This document shows, piece after piece, positions 53,175 through 63,415 of a stretch of 64,000 bases of DNA. The stretch lies in the NCBI GenBank assembly GCA_947579605.1, contig OX388322.1, positions 4,898,001-4,962,000 of the forward strand. The letters are read 5' to 3'. This DNA is from Athripsodes cinereus. Its lineage: Eukaryota > Arthropoda > Insecta > Trichoptera > Leptoceridae. The notes beneath the pieces are model-generated. The model ran no database searches. It was not told where the DNA came from and worked only from the letters and a program-made list of their open reading frames with translations. A program made the position numbers and the translations under genes. Position 1 is the stretch's first letter, and each line of letters begins with the position of its first letter.

Positions 53175-53880
53175 TTGTTCTGTTGGATAGGTACCACACT
53201 AGAAGAAAATAGTAAATGTATTGCAGTTACGTGAAGTCTACAAAATATAAGCATAAGACATTAAAAAAATACACACATTGAAATGCGCTTAAGTCTACTG
53301 TAGTTGTCCCAATTCTGGGTGATGCCGTGAAGGTAAAGATAGACAGATTGATTATTTCGGAAAAAAATTGCACCAGCATAACAAATTTAAATGAGCAGGA
53401 ATCTTAACAAAAGCTGCTAATTATGAGTCATATCACAGCGAGCACTTTTCTACGTGTTTACAACAACAATAATAATAATAATAATAAGAGTCAGAGAAAA
53501 GGAGTACATTCATAATACATAACCATCTACTATAGCACTTTTAATCCAGGATAGACATGACTTGGATACAGAAATAAGCGTCCTTTTATTTTTAATCCTC
53601 TTCGTATTAGTATCTAGTAGTACTAGTAATAATATTAAGAACAATACTAACTAGTAGGGAAAGCAGGCAGAGTGCAAAACTTTAATCCAGGACTCCCATA
53701 ATCATCATAAGAGTAAAGTTTTATACAAGTAAGTACCTACCTATGTAAAGAAGGTTCCTACATGTAATAATGGAAGTTTGTACCTATTTAATCTGTGTGT
53801 ATTACATCTGTAAGTCCTCCTTTGTTTTGAACGTGTAGTAGGAATAAGTTAATGATAATATGAGAGAAGATGGATTGTGA
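53175..53880. other. Spacer with a family-M tail scrap
   Basis: 53300-53345 ('cccaattctgggtgatgccg', 'tgaaggtaaagatagacag') is the shared LINE 3' end. (AAT)n at 53468-53486. No gene. Confidence 0.45.
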
Positions 53881-53883
53881 CAA

Positions 53884-54100
53884 GCCAGCCAGGGAAGCCA
53901 GCAGACAAGCTGCATGTAATAAATATGCAAGCCGTCTTCTCTGTGCCAACAAAAAATTAAGACATCCAGGATGGGTGGCAATCCTCATCGCTGAACTCGA
54001 AATTTATAATGTCTTTATTTTTTCTAACACCTGCCTTTTAAAGGATACTCGAAAAGTTACGGACAAAAGTGAGAAACCTATAATTCTTTGCAGAATGCTC
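53884..54100 (-). mobile_element. SINE-A, near full-length, antisense
   Basis: 'agccagcagacaagctgcat', 'aatatgcaagccgtcttctc', 'catccaggatgggtggcaat', 'ggatactcgaaaagttacgg'. Confidence 0.78.
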
Positions 54101-54325
54101 AATGAATTTGATTATCAATATGTATGTTCCATTGTAAAATTCACACTGATTGTTTTTATTTTTGTCATTTTTCTTCTCAATCCCTCTATCTCTCTCTCAG
54201 TCGAAGATTTTCAATAGCTTCTTAGATAACAATATTTAGACAGACTACCTTATACTAAATTATCAAATAAAATAAAATAAATATTTATTACTATTTAGTT
54301 TTGTGTTACTGTTGAGGAAGACTAA

Positions 54326-54370
54326 CGCATGACCGGTTTCGCGGACTCCGAGTTCGCATCATCAGGTGCT
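54326..54370 (-). ncRNA. Hammerhead ribozyme motif of the Penelope-like element
   Basis: Minus strand: AGCAC, CTGATGA, an 18-nt stem-loop II (GCG/CGC outer and ACT/AGT inner pairs), GAAA, palindromic stem III CCGG, then TC with the cleavage point between 54331 and 54330, then ATGCG. The GUC triplet and both invariant core segments are present. Stem I pairs GCA with TGC; the first pair is A.C here but G-C in the inverted copy (GTGCG). The loopless self-complementary stem III is the minimal form reported in Penelope-like elements, thought to work as a dimer. Confidence 0.72.
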
Positions 54371-54417
54371 GATATATACTGAATTAAACAAAAACAAATA
54401 CAAAAGTTCGTTAGGAT

Positions 54418-54690
54418 TTACAGTGGGGGTGTAGGGGTAGGCGGGGTCGTGTTGGTTTCAGGCGTGGAGTTCTTGGAATATGAGATGGGGAATAGTTGTA
54501 GTAAGGGAGACGAATTCGGAAGATTATTATTATTAATAGCTGTTTTGGTCGAGTTATTATTTTTATTAATTTCTATTGCTTCCAGTGCTGTCAAAGTTGG
54601 TCGGTATGTGTGTGTATGTAATAATTTTAAACAATGGTTGCTAAAAGAGTGGTCAGTTTCTATTATATGGTTTGCAAATTCAGAAAAATT
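54418..54690 (-). pseudogene. Penelope-like ORF, GIY-YIG C-terminal tail
   Basis: Minus-strand frame reads FSEFANHIIETDHSF, then LKLLHTHTYRPTLTALEA and IEINKN, then a low-complexity tail (TPPTPTP) to a TAA at 54418-54420. The 'F..H....H.F......L......L..LE.IEI' pattern fits the region following the GIY-YIG endonuclease core in Penelope-like proteins. About 90 codons are open with no stop. The N-terminal reverse transcriptase is absent. Confidence 0.68.
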
Positions 54691-54779
54691 AAAAAAAAAA
54701 CCGGTCGTGCGTTAGTCTTACTCAACAGTAACACAAAACTAAATAGTAATAAATATTTATTTTATTTTATTTGATAATA

Positions 54780-55430
54780 TAAAATGAAGTGTTACAAAGT
54801 AAATGCCGATACAATTAATGAAATTACCTTATACTATGCCATTTTCTTCAGTTTTCAGTCCTATGCATTATTCTGAGAACTGAAGGAGCCACGGTCTGTT
54901 TAATTTTGTATGATGTTCAAAAGATACATATACCTAGATATTTAATAACTTTAAATAGCTTTGAAATATATAAACATAAAATCTATTTTCAACATTGTTA
55001 AAAATAAAATGGAAACCAAAATTATTTACGACTAAAGGAAAATACAAGTCTTTCCCCATGAGAATTGGTTTCGCTCAACCGTTCAAAATAGTTGAACGTG
55101 TCCATTGTAACTATATTTCTTGCCTTAAAATCTTTCATTGTATAGCCTACAATTATTATTAATAATGAAACTCCAGAAAATATTGAGGTACTTAATAATT
55201 TTAGTAATCAAAGTACCTATTTCATTGTTCTCTTTTTCATCTCCAAGATTCCCGATGTCCTGGACACTGGACAGCTTTCTTTTACATTATACCGCTCAAA
55301 TGAAAACGATATCAGAGTTTTAGACGTGTTGTAGGCAGAAATGATTTCATTGATGGAGAAAATGTCTGAATGAAGGAGGCTAGTATCTCATGCCCACAGT
55401 TTTCGTCATTTTATCTCCCATTAGATTTTA
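54780..55430. other. AT-rich spacer
   Basis: No gene or repeat seen. Confidence 0.45.
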
Positions 55431-55435
55431 TCCCT

Positions 55436-55655
55436 TCAGTAGAATATCCGAAAAATTACTCTTTCTTTTAAATATTTGAATGTCTTGCAGAATAATTCAT
55501 ACAAATTCACGAACTTACAAAATTTTGACATTTTCAACTCTGTGATGAAATTTGTCATATATCTTGAATGCCTAATCATTTATGGCGTATAGAGGACGAC
55601 TTGTATGTAAATTACTGGTTATTCCACTTATGAAAAATACCGTGATGATATAAAC
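55436..55655 (+). mobile_element. Old SINE-A copy, sense
   Basis: Keeps 'cagtagaatatccgaaaaat', 'actctgtgatgaaatttgtc', 'gtatagaggacgacttgta' and 'ggttattccacttatg' then 'ataccgtgatgatata'. Heavily diverged over its full length. Confidence 0.55.
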
Positions 55656-55997
55656 GGATTGATAGATGGAGATTGAAAAGAGAATTATTGCAGTACACTT
55701 TATTTTGAGAGTTATGAAGTATTCTTAATTTCTCTTACTACATTTTCATTCTTCCTGTCTGTAACCTTTCCAACAATCTAAAGTGTCAGATCCCTGAGGC
55801 CCTGGATAAAAGGTTACACTATGTACTACTACCATTATTATTAATATTTATGTGTTGTACATTACACTTAAAGTTTTGGACTTGTTCAAATCCAACCTCT
55901 GGAGAAGTAAAATTCAAATTTTGATACAACGAAATGATGTTCGATATCCATACAATATGGTGACTTATATGTAGTACCAAAATTATTATATAGTTAC

Positions 55998-56095
55998 TAG
56001 CTGACCCGGCAAACTGGGATCGCATTGGCCTTCCGCTGTAATGATCCCTGTAAGAATCGTCTCTTTGTCGGTAATAATAATAATAATACTAATAT
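55998..56095 (+). mobile_element. Repeat-end fragment, family G
   Basis: 'ctagctgacccggcaaactg', 'gatcgcattggccttccgct' and an (AAT)n run. See 12010-12085. Confidence 0.45.
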
Positions 56096-56315
56096 CGCTA
56101 TTAAAAAATAGGGGTTGATGGTAGAAGAGTGAAAATTTAGGGCTGTATGTACTTTTTAATGCCCCATTATAAAAAAATAAAAAAAAAATGTCTCTCACAC
56201 TCTCTCTCTTTCACACACACACACTCTTCAACGCTCCTCTCGAGAGCACAGAGCAAAAATCAGTCTCTATCATGCAGGGCGTCTGTACGCTAATTGAGTC
56301 ACGTGTTCCTATGCC

Positions 56316-56498
56316 GTAATGGAGGGTATGACCGAGGGGACAAACTCTAGGGGACGCCCACGCCGAGAGTACCTGGAGGACCTGCTGGTGGACATGCGCT
56401 GCTCATCATATGCAGAATTCAAAAGAACCGCACAAGACAGGGAGGAGTGGAGGAGAAGAATTAAAGAGATAATTGCTGCAAACCAATCCCAGGATTGA
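56316..56498 (+). pseudogene. LINE C-terminal 60 codons, relative of the RTE-like family, with (AG)n tail
   Basis: Reads VMEGMTEGTNSRGRPR, then REYLEDLLVDMRCSSYAEF, then DREEWRRRIKEIIAANQ, then SQD and a TGA stop. It aligns with the end of the complete LINE (TEGTNGRGRPR, DREEW/NREEW, ADQSNG) but is clearly another subfamily. The stop is followed by 'accagagagagagagagag'. Frame intact over the part copied; GC-rich, so relatively young. Confidence 0.78.
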
Positions 56499-56519
56499 AA
56501 CCAGAGAGAGAGAGAGAGT

Positions 56520-57700
56520 TCCTACGACATCCCTAGCGCTGCGTCATCCTGATGCGTCGGTGAACGATGTATTGCAAAAATGTACGTCCGGGCCGTCGGA
56601 ACACTTGTGGATGAAAGAACAGTATTTTTTTGCATACAGAGCGTTAATTTACTTATCTTATACAACACAAGAATGTATTCAAATGTTGGTGGGGCAATTT
56701 CTACTGTACTTTGAACCTAAATGCAAGATATTTACTTCTCTTCTCATAATCACTTCTTACTCTATGAGTTCTTATTACAATAATAATAATACAAAGCGCT
56801 CTGTATTACTTATTATCTTTTGTTCCACCTCATTTCTTCGTTGTCCTTGCGCATTACAACATCCTTTATACATAACTCTTCATACGCTAACAATATTTGC
56901 TTCTTATCGCACGTAGCCTAAAGTACGTGCCAAAGTACATCAACTACACTGTACAATTGATTATGACGTGTTTTTAAACTCGGCTCTGACTACTCAAGAA
57001 ATGAAATAAAAAATTAATGCATCCAAACTATTAATATTTTATTTTGACAAAATACGAGGAATGAAAATTAAATGCCACATGGCTTTAAACTTTGTTATCA
57101 TAAACAATAAAGTGCTCATTAATAGAATTAAAACATTATTTATTCTCTTGAATGGTGTCCAAATGAAAAAACCCATAATATTTTTTATGTTATGAATTTT
57201 TTTGACACAATTGGATGTCGGGGACTGGATTTTTACTTACTAGAAGTGTAGATGTCAAACATATTTTTAACTACTACATACAATGTATGAAATCGTATAA
57301 AACTTGATTCAAGAGTGGAAAAATATTGAGTTGTAACATATATACAACTTTCAAAAATTTCAAGTCATGTGATAAACATGACATAGAGGAATTGGGAATG
57401 TTACCTAGGTTTAAAGAGTACTCTTAACCATGCCTAAATCGATTCATAAGCGTCGAAACTCTGTGTTTTGCACTCCTTTAGGAAGTTCACATATGTATGT
57501 GTCTCACATACAACATATCTACCTAGTTAATACCTATTCAAATAGGTTGACTATGGATGAGTGTGATCAGTTGGAATGATTAATCTGTAGTAGTTCAAAA
57601 TATGTTTGCCATAATATTTTATTATAAAGCCGTAAATAAAGGGCATATACACATTAAAATAAGATTGACATTTCTTAAAATTTAGTACGATATCAATTTC
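56520..57700. other. AT-rich spacer
   Basis: No gene recognised; a chance open stretch at about 56.5-56.9 kb has no family resemblance. Confidence 0.45.
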
Positions 57701-57703
57701 CTA

Positions 57704-57853
57704 GCGCAGTGTGATTGTGGCGCAGATTATCAGACAATTCGCCACATCGTCGAGGAGTGCCCATTGCGCAGATTCCCAGGGGACCTATCCAGCCTGCACG
57801 GAGCGGGAGAGGATGTTACCAACTGGCTGCAGCAGCTGGACCTGAGACTATGA
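57704..57853 (+). pseudogene. LINE C-terminal zinc-knuckle end
   Basis: An open frame of 49 codons: AQCDCGADYQTIRHIVEEC, then PLRRFPGDLSSLH, then NWLQQLDLRL and TGA at 57851-57853. The C.C......HI..EC pattern, then PL.RF.G, then WL..LD..L, is a common LINE C-terminus in insects. A GC-rich island followed by (TTTA)n at 57893-57920. 5'-truncated. Confidence 0.72.
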
Positions 57854-57924
57854 GACATGACTGAGACGCAACCACAAGTGGTGAAGAATACTTATTTATT
57901 TATTTATTTATTTGTTCATCATCC

Positions 57925-58210
57925 CTAGGTCCAACCGGACACTTGGAATCGTCAGTCAAAATAACAATTAGTACATGTACATATAAAAAGCATACAATTT
58001 TTCAGAGAGACGTCAGAGAACAATAATTGGTAAAATTTATTTCAAAATCAATGCTGATCAGAGTGTAAATGGCTCCGAACAGCATTTCGTCAATTTATCT
58101 AAATAAAACAAATAATATAACATTGGCAGAACAGTATGATGAATAGGTGGAATCGAATGCTGGGCTAAGTGTAAAAGTTTTAGGCCAGCATTCACGTCAA
58201 TGATTTTTAT
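57925..58210. other. Spacer, possible tail sequence
   Basis: 'tccctaggtccaaccggaca' after the TTTA run suggests another element end. No gene. Confidence 0.4.
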
Positions 58211-58215
58211 ATGAA

Positions 58216-59335
58216 ATATTTATTTATTTATTTACTTATTTATTTATTCATATAATAAACGGCTTTCGCCTTTTACAATGTTAAATCATTCTATGACAAT
58301 TTTTATACACCTTCAAAACTTACTCCAATCTCACATTAAATCATTTATTCAATTCTTTACTGTATATCTATACAAATAATACATAACTATTACATTCTAC
58401 ACAAAATCAACAAAATATACACAGGCACTCGCAGCCAATACAATTTACATCCAGGCCCACGGTATTCCACACTAAATACATCTACATTTTGTATGCATAT
58501 GCAATATCAATACCGTACTTATAGTATACATAGGCATCCTTATGCATATAATATGCACTCAAGTGGGCACAGTGTGCTGTCTATCATTTCGCGGTTATGT
58601 TCTGAAAAAATATGATGTATAATAATATAATATTAACAAGTACCGCCCGTTCAATACTAATATTAAAAACAGGTAACAATACTAATAGCACACCTTTTAC
58701 CCGAGTATATATAATATTATAAATACAGTGAAGCAACCGAGACAACCAGAGGAATCACCGCGAACAATATAAATGTGCGAATGTGCTCGCATTAAGATAA
58801 CGATAATAAGCAGGTATATTTACTATATTACAAAGATAATAATATCTATATTATAGATCCACGCTAAACAGGATCTCTAGTCCCGGTTAGCATTTCGTCA
58901 ATAGTATAAAATTCTTTATCTACGAGATGCTTCTTCACCTCCCTTCGAAACACCGCAGGCTCCAGATGTTTCAAATCCTCAGGCAGAACGTTAAATAGGC
59001 GCACACTCAAACACACAAAACTTTTTGACATTTTAGCCAATCTGTGCTCTATGGGCCGAACGCGGCCACCTGCGCGAGTATTATAGTCGTGTGCATCTGA
59101 GTTTAGTGGGGTATTTGAAAGATTTGACCGTGCATAACATAGACACTCGTATATGAGCATACCAGGTAAGGTTATAATCCCCAGCCCTTTGAAAATGCTA
59201 CGACAGGTCTCCCTGGGTTTCATGTTAAGCAACGTTCTGATTGCCCGCTTTTGGAGGATAAATATTCGTCTCCAATCGGCACCCGAACCCCAAAACATTA
59301 CTCCATAGCTCATAATGCTATGGAAGTATGCAAAT
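58216..59335 (-). mobile_element. CR1/Jockey-like LINE, 3' part with full 3' UTR (family F)
   Basis: On the minus strand an open C-terminal ORF (to 58864) is followed by about 610 bp of 3' UTR. The end is 'cattgtaaaaggcgaaagcc', 'gtttattatatgaataaat' and (AAAT)n at 58220-58255. The same 3' end occurs as short pieces at 33.76 and 48.6 kb, so this copy identifies that family. Confidence 0.78.
58864..59325 (-). pseudogene. C-terminal region of a CR1/Jockey-like LINE reverse transcriptase
   Basis: Reads SYGVMFWGSGADWRRIF first, then LQKRAIRTLLNMKPRETC, then LPGMLIYECLCYARSN, then RLFNVLPEDLKHL, ending TGTRDPV and a stop. The YG...WG....R.F..QKRAIR motif and the FN.LP..L motif are standard for the region after the RT domain. 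No stops within about 150 codons. The enzyme core is missing because of 5' truncation. Confidence 0.8.
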
Positions 59336-59584
59336 ATACCTACTGCCCAAGACTCGCCATACGAAAAGTAAAGTAAGTAAGTCCTAGCGCATATCAGTTT
59401 ATCGCAAAATGGTACAACATTTATAGTTCGTACTTATCCACACGCCACTTTTTCTTTCTTCTTGTCTCTTAATACCTCTTAAAGATTACAAGTGGAACAG
59501 AAACATAAGATAATTTATTATTATCTCAGAAGTTTCAAGAACATTCTACTTACCTGTGAAATGATGACGGAGAGACAGGAGATA

Positions 59585-60152
59585 ATATCGTTGCCGTGGA
59601 GGTGAAGTTATGCAAGCTACACTTTTTTGAAAAATGAGTTAAGTACATGCAGTTTTGTTCAGAAAACCACGGAGAACATTGTGGTGAAGAGAAATAAGTA
59701 ATTTGATATTCCTAAAGGACATTTTTGGAAGATTATGAAGAGATGTTAAGTGTTTTTACATCATTTCAAGTGTGTGTTAGAGCATTTCACTAACGAATAT
59801 AGGAACAAATGGTTTAATTAAATTATAGAAATGAAAAGATCCAAGCCGCATAGCGCCTAACTTTCCTACAACTTTTTTACAGGTGGATCTTTCTCAGCTA
59901 CAGTGGTGAAATAACCCAAGTGATAAATTCGTGTTAACTTCTAAGATATAAAAATTCTTTAATATTTTGTTATTAATATTAGTGGAATATGTAATCAGAA
60001 ATATTGTGTAAAAATTTTAGCGAAATCCATGCAAAAATAACTTAGTTATTTTCAGATTGGTACTATTGGATGTGACAGCGTAACTTCAACACCCTTTTTC
60101 TCGAAATGTCTGTCTAGTGGGTTAGATCACTTCACATCCACGGCAACGATAT
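59585..60152. mobile_element. Inverted-repeat element, about 570 bp, possible TA target
   Basis: The left end 'atatcgttgccgtggaggtg' continues 'aagt'; the complement of the right end is 'atatcgttgccgtggatgtg' and 'aagt'. That is 23 of 24 matching. If the repeat starts at TCGTTGCCG, a TA dinucleotide lies on each side, as for Tc1/mariner-type MITEs. No coding frame inside. Confidence 0.55.
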
Positions 60153-60154
60153 TC

Positions 60155-60875
60155 AGAATAAAATCAAAATTTTATATACCCAGGTAACATAAGCCATTTT
60201 TGGAGCTTTCGTTAGAAAATAGTTCTTTCACACTTTTATGTTTTCACAAATTATTTAAAATGTCCAATATTGGTGAAAATAAGTACCATTTTTTCGTTCA
60301 TTAGGTTTTCGGCAATCTAGACAATTCTGTCTCAAAATACACCTTTCCTATGCAAGCGACTATGGGACGATGTGACTGAATTAGCTCAAAAGACGCTCTG
60401 AAAGTAAGAGGTGTCTGCCATTTGCTCTTGGAGCAGACATCTCATCCTTTAATTTAATTTTGTTCATGTCTAGGACACCCACGCAAGATATTTTATTACG
60501 GAACTTAATTAATTAAATTTTCGTATTAATTACAAACAATAAAACTTAGTACCCACGCACATTTTAATTAAAGAACTTCAAAACAATGCATGAGACACAC
60601 ACACACACAAGAGAAAATGAGAGTAAGAGAGAGAGAGTATTATAGCGAAAATTTGAAAGGATTATAATATGTATAACGATATTAGAGATGAGCGAATTTC
60701 CGAAAATTATCCGTAATCCGACCTATCCGGCTCAGGTTTACAATACAGAAGAAATTACGGTTAATTATGTTAATTGTAATTGAATGTGTGTTTAATGTTC
60801 TTCCGTCCACAAGGGTTCTGACAGCCCGGGCGTCCCTCTTTCACAATACACTGATCTCATAACTACGATATCAGT
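60155..60875. other. Spacer
   Basis: (CA)n and (AG)n tracts at 60596-60640. 60683-60780 has CCGAAAATTATCCGTAATCCG-like words discussed among the rejected items. No gene. Confidence 0.45.
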
Positions 60876-60879
60876 GCGC

Positions 60880-60985
60880 TAGAAATTTTGTGGAAGAAGG
60901 TGACGCAATTGGCACAGAGTTGCTCTGAATGGAAGAAGCTGGTTTCTGCCCTGTGCTCCCGAGAAGAGCGTTGAGAACAATGATG
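60880..60985 (+). pseudogene. LINE C-terminal scrap
   Basis: One frame gives ALEILWKKVTQLAQSC then SEWKKLVSALCSREER. The W..LV.ALC ending is typical of a LINE C-terminus. Very short. Confidence 0.45.
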
Positions 60986-61190
60986 ATGATGCTTGTGATG
61001 GTTCATATGTTATTTTGTATTGCAATGCAATCAGATACCAGATAAAACAGTCTATGAGAGCGGGAAGATTAAAGCCGGATATGGAAAGTAATTGAGTTCC
61101 GTATACGGCCTATATTACTATAAAGTTAGATTCTTACATCCATTTATCCAAAGAAAAAGATACAGTGAGAATATTAAAATTATCTTCCAT

Positions 61191-61457
61191 GACCATCACG
61201 GCATCTTCCTCAAGTGGGGTAGCCAGCGGAAATACTGCATTTAATAAACCTCGTCATCTAAACGCAAGTCATCCTCGTCGTGTCAATAAAAGTTAAGCTA
61301 TTCAGGATGGGTTGCTGCATACCTCATCTAATCGCTGAACTGAAAATGTTGAATATCTTAAAACGTGATGTTTAACGAAAACTAGCCTTTACAGGATACT
61401 CGAAACTTTACAGAAAAGAGCAGGAGACCAATTCTTTACCGGAGACTTCACGGGATC
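61191..61457 (-). mobile_element. SINE-A, near full-length, antisense
   Basis: 'accatcacggcatcttcctc', 'gcaagtcatcctcgtcgtgt', 'caggatgggttgctgcatac', 'caggatactcgaaactttac', 'gagcaggagaccaattcttt'. Slightly longer than the others because of two small insertions. Confidence 0.76.
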
Positions 61458-61497
61458 GTTGTGTATCAACACGATTTTTTTTTTTTTAGATATATCT

Positions 61498-62570
61498 AGT
61501 CAAGCACACTGAGTTAATCAAACTGCTTCAGAGATATAATGTGGATGATAAAGACGTGAGAGTGATTAGAAATCTATACAGAGACCAAAACGCTGTTATC
61601 AGACTTGAAAATGGGACTACTTCTCAAAGTATTCCCATTCAGCGTGGAGTCAGACAGGGATGTGTACTCTCACCCACTTTGTTCAACATGTACTCTGACT
61701 TGGTTTTCAAGCAAGCACTGTCTGATGTGGATGTTGGTGTCAAAGTCAACGGTGTAGTCATCAATAACATTAGATATGCTGATGACACTGTTCTACTAGC
61801 AGATAATATAGAAGACCTTCAACAGCTTTTGGACAAGATCAATTCCACCGGTGAGCGTTATGGTCTGAATATTAATATCAGCAAAACTAAACTGATGATT
61901 TTCAGTCGAGAGAGTCACCCAAATGCAAATCTTCAGCTGGGTGGTGTCAATATTGAAAGGGTAAAGCAGTTTAAGTACTTGGGTAGCATCATCAACTAAA
62001 ATCTGGACCCCGAAATAGAAATTAAATGCAAAATAGAAGCAGCTCGTGTAGCTTTTAATAGGATGAAGAATCTTCTTTGTAACGATAATATAAATTTGAA
62101 ACTCAGACAAAGAATGATTAAATGTTATGTGTGGTCAGTTCTACTTTATGGTGTCGAGGCATGGACCCTCAAGGTTAATACCATTAACCGCTTGGAGGCG
62201 TTTGAAATGTGGATCCACCGAAGAATGTTGAGAATATCTTGGACTGACATGACAAGTAACGTTGAAGTATTACGTAGAGCAAATGCTCATAGAGAATTGT
62301 TCACAACAATCAAGCTCCGTAAAACTTCATATTTTGGTCATATAATGAGAGGAGAAAAATATGCCATCCTAAAGCTAATCATAGAAGGGAAGATTAAGGG
62401 CCGTAGAGGGGTTGGAAGAAGGCGGCTTTCCTGGCTCCAGATCATTCAGGAATGGACCGGGATGAGAGGTGTGGAGGAGCTGTTTCGTGCTGTCCGGAAC
62501 AGGAAGGATTTCTCCCAAGTGGTCGTCAACGTCGGGGGGACCCGATAGGACACTTAGAGAAGAAGAAGAA
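61498..62570 (+). mobile_element. 5'-truncated RTE-like LINE inserted in SINE-B, with (AGA)n tail
   Basis: AGATATATCT is present at both junctions (61488-61497 and 62571-62580), a 10-bp duplication within the SINE tail. The LINE starts mid-ORF and ends 'gacacttagagaagaagaag'. A different family from the complete element at 2.7 kb. Confidence 0.82.
61505..62548 (+). pseudogene. RTE-like reverse transcriptase, C-terminal 345 codons with one in-frame stop
   Basis: Open from KHTELIKLLQRYNV at the truncation point. RT motifs present: GVRQGCVLSPTLFNM, then RYADDTVLLADN (YADD intact), then FKYLGSIIN. At 61997-61999 a TAA interrupts; the same frame continues as NLDPEIEIKCK, LLYGVEAWTLK, FEMWIHRRMLRISW and KGRRGVGRRRLSWL to a TAG at 62546-62548. 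The stop is probably CAA to TAA (a glutamine is common there). The enzyme lacks the endonuclease and first RT motifs because of 5' truncation. Confidence 0.86.
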
Positions 62571-62739
62571 AGATATATCTGGGTTTTGTTATAAACTCAA
62601 ATACAACTTTATACACCTTCCACAGTAAGCTAAAAGCTTGTGTCGTGAAAGGGGAGTTTGCCGGCACCTGGGATCGAACCGCGGACCCCTTGTTCAAGAG
62701 GCCGAGACTCCACCTCCAGGCTACCGACGAATTCAAACT

Positions 62740-63100
62740 CAACTTTTGTTGTTGTAATAATTGTCTTTGATGGTTAAAGTGTTGTTTTTGTATATACCTA
62801 TGTGGTGAATTATTATTTATAACTATCAAATTGGGTTTATAACAAATTCAAATATTTTTTATTTAAGTAAAATTTACAACTTAATAATATAATATACACA
62901 CCTTTTTACTAAAAAAACACATTTATTACATATTTGACCCTCAAATTGAGCAGTGCTCGTGCTTTGAGGGTTAAAACATATTTCATACAATTTACTTTAC
63001 ACAACAGCGCTTACCAAATAATAATAAAAACAAACACATATCAACAATACAAACAGTAACCAAAACTCAACAACAGAGCAGTTGAACAGCTATTTAAAAA
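62740..63100. other. AT-rich spacer
   Basis: No gene or repeat seen. Confidence 0.45.
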
Positions 63101-63109
63101 TATCTTTCA

Positions 63110-63300
63110 GATTCAATTTAAAACTCTGAATTTTTTTGTAGAATCATACTTAAGTAGATTTTTTGTTCAGCTTATTGTACCACACAACACCCAAATGAGT
63201 ATAGTGGTGTTGTCCAGCAGATGTTTTTCTGGGAGGTACCTTAATTAGGCCTCCCAGTCTTGGACACGCACTAATGTCATCCGGACAAACAAAACCCAGA
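63110..63300 (-). pseudogene. CR1/Jockey-like LINE extreme C-terminus
   Basis: Minus strand: SACPRLGGLIKVPPRKT, then GQHHYTHLGVVWYNKLN. It matches and extends the SECPRLGG end of the fragment at 1-890, so both window edges hold the same family. Confidence 0.62.
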
Positions 63301-63415
63301 TATATCTTTTTTTGTCCAGCAGATGTTTTTCTGGGAGGTACCTTAATTAGGCCTCCCAGTCTTGGACACGCACTAATGTCATCCGGACAAACAAAACCCA
63401 GATATATCTTTTTTT
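63212..63415. repeat. Exact 102-bp tandem duplication
   Basis: 'gtccagcagatgtttttctg' begins at 63212 and again at 63314. Each unit contains the CR1-like C-terminal piece and ends 'caaaacccagatatatcttt', the SINE-B 3' end. By eye the two are identical. Confidence 0.82.

Larger units (their letters stand above)
54259..54778 (-). mobile_element. Penelope-like element fragment (PLE1) with inverted terminal copy
   Basis: The terminal 80 bp at 54259-54338 recur as an inverted copy at 54699-54778 ('aaaccggtcgtgcgttagtc' to 'ttattttatttgataat'). Between them, on the minus strand, lie the end of a Penelope-type ORF and then a hammerhead motif. A 3' end repeated in inverted orientation at the 5' side is a known feature of Penelope-like insertions. 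Strongly 5'-truncated. Confidence 0.75.
61475..62737 (-). mobile_element. SINE-B, tRNA-derived, split by a LINE
   Basis: The tail and poly(T) lie at 61475-61497 and the rest at 62571-62737. The minus-strand head has TAGCCTGGAGG (A box) and GGTTCGATCCC (perfect B box). It continues 'aagcttttagcttactgtgg' and 'gtatttgagtttataacaaa', and ends 'acccagatatatct'. The best SINE-B head in the window. Confidence 0.82.

Noticed and set aside
56473..56916. 147-codon open frame after the LINE end
   Set aside because: Starts in the (AG)n tail and contains no motif; probably chance.
63212..63312. SINE-B partner LINE identified by a shared 3' tail
   Set aside because: The tail word follows the complement of the LINE coding sequence, so it is in the wrong orientation to be that LINE's own 3' end.
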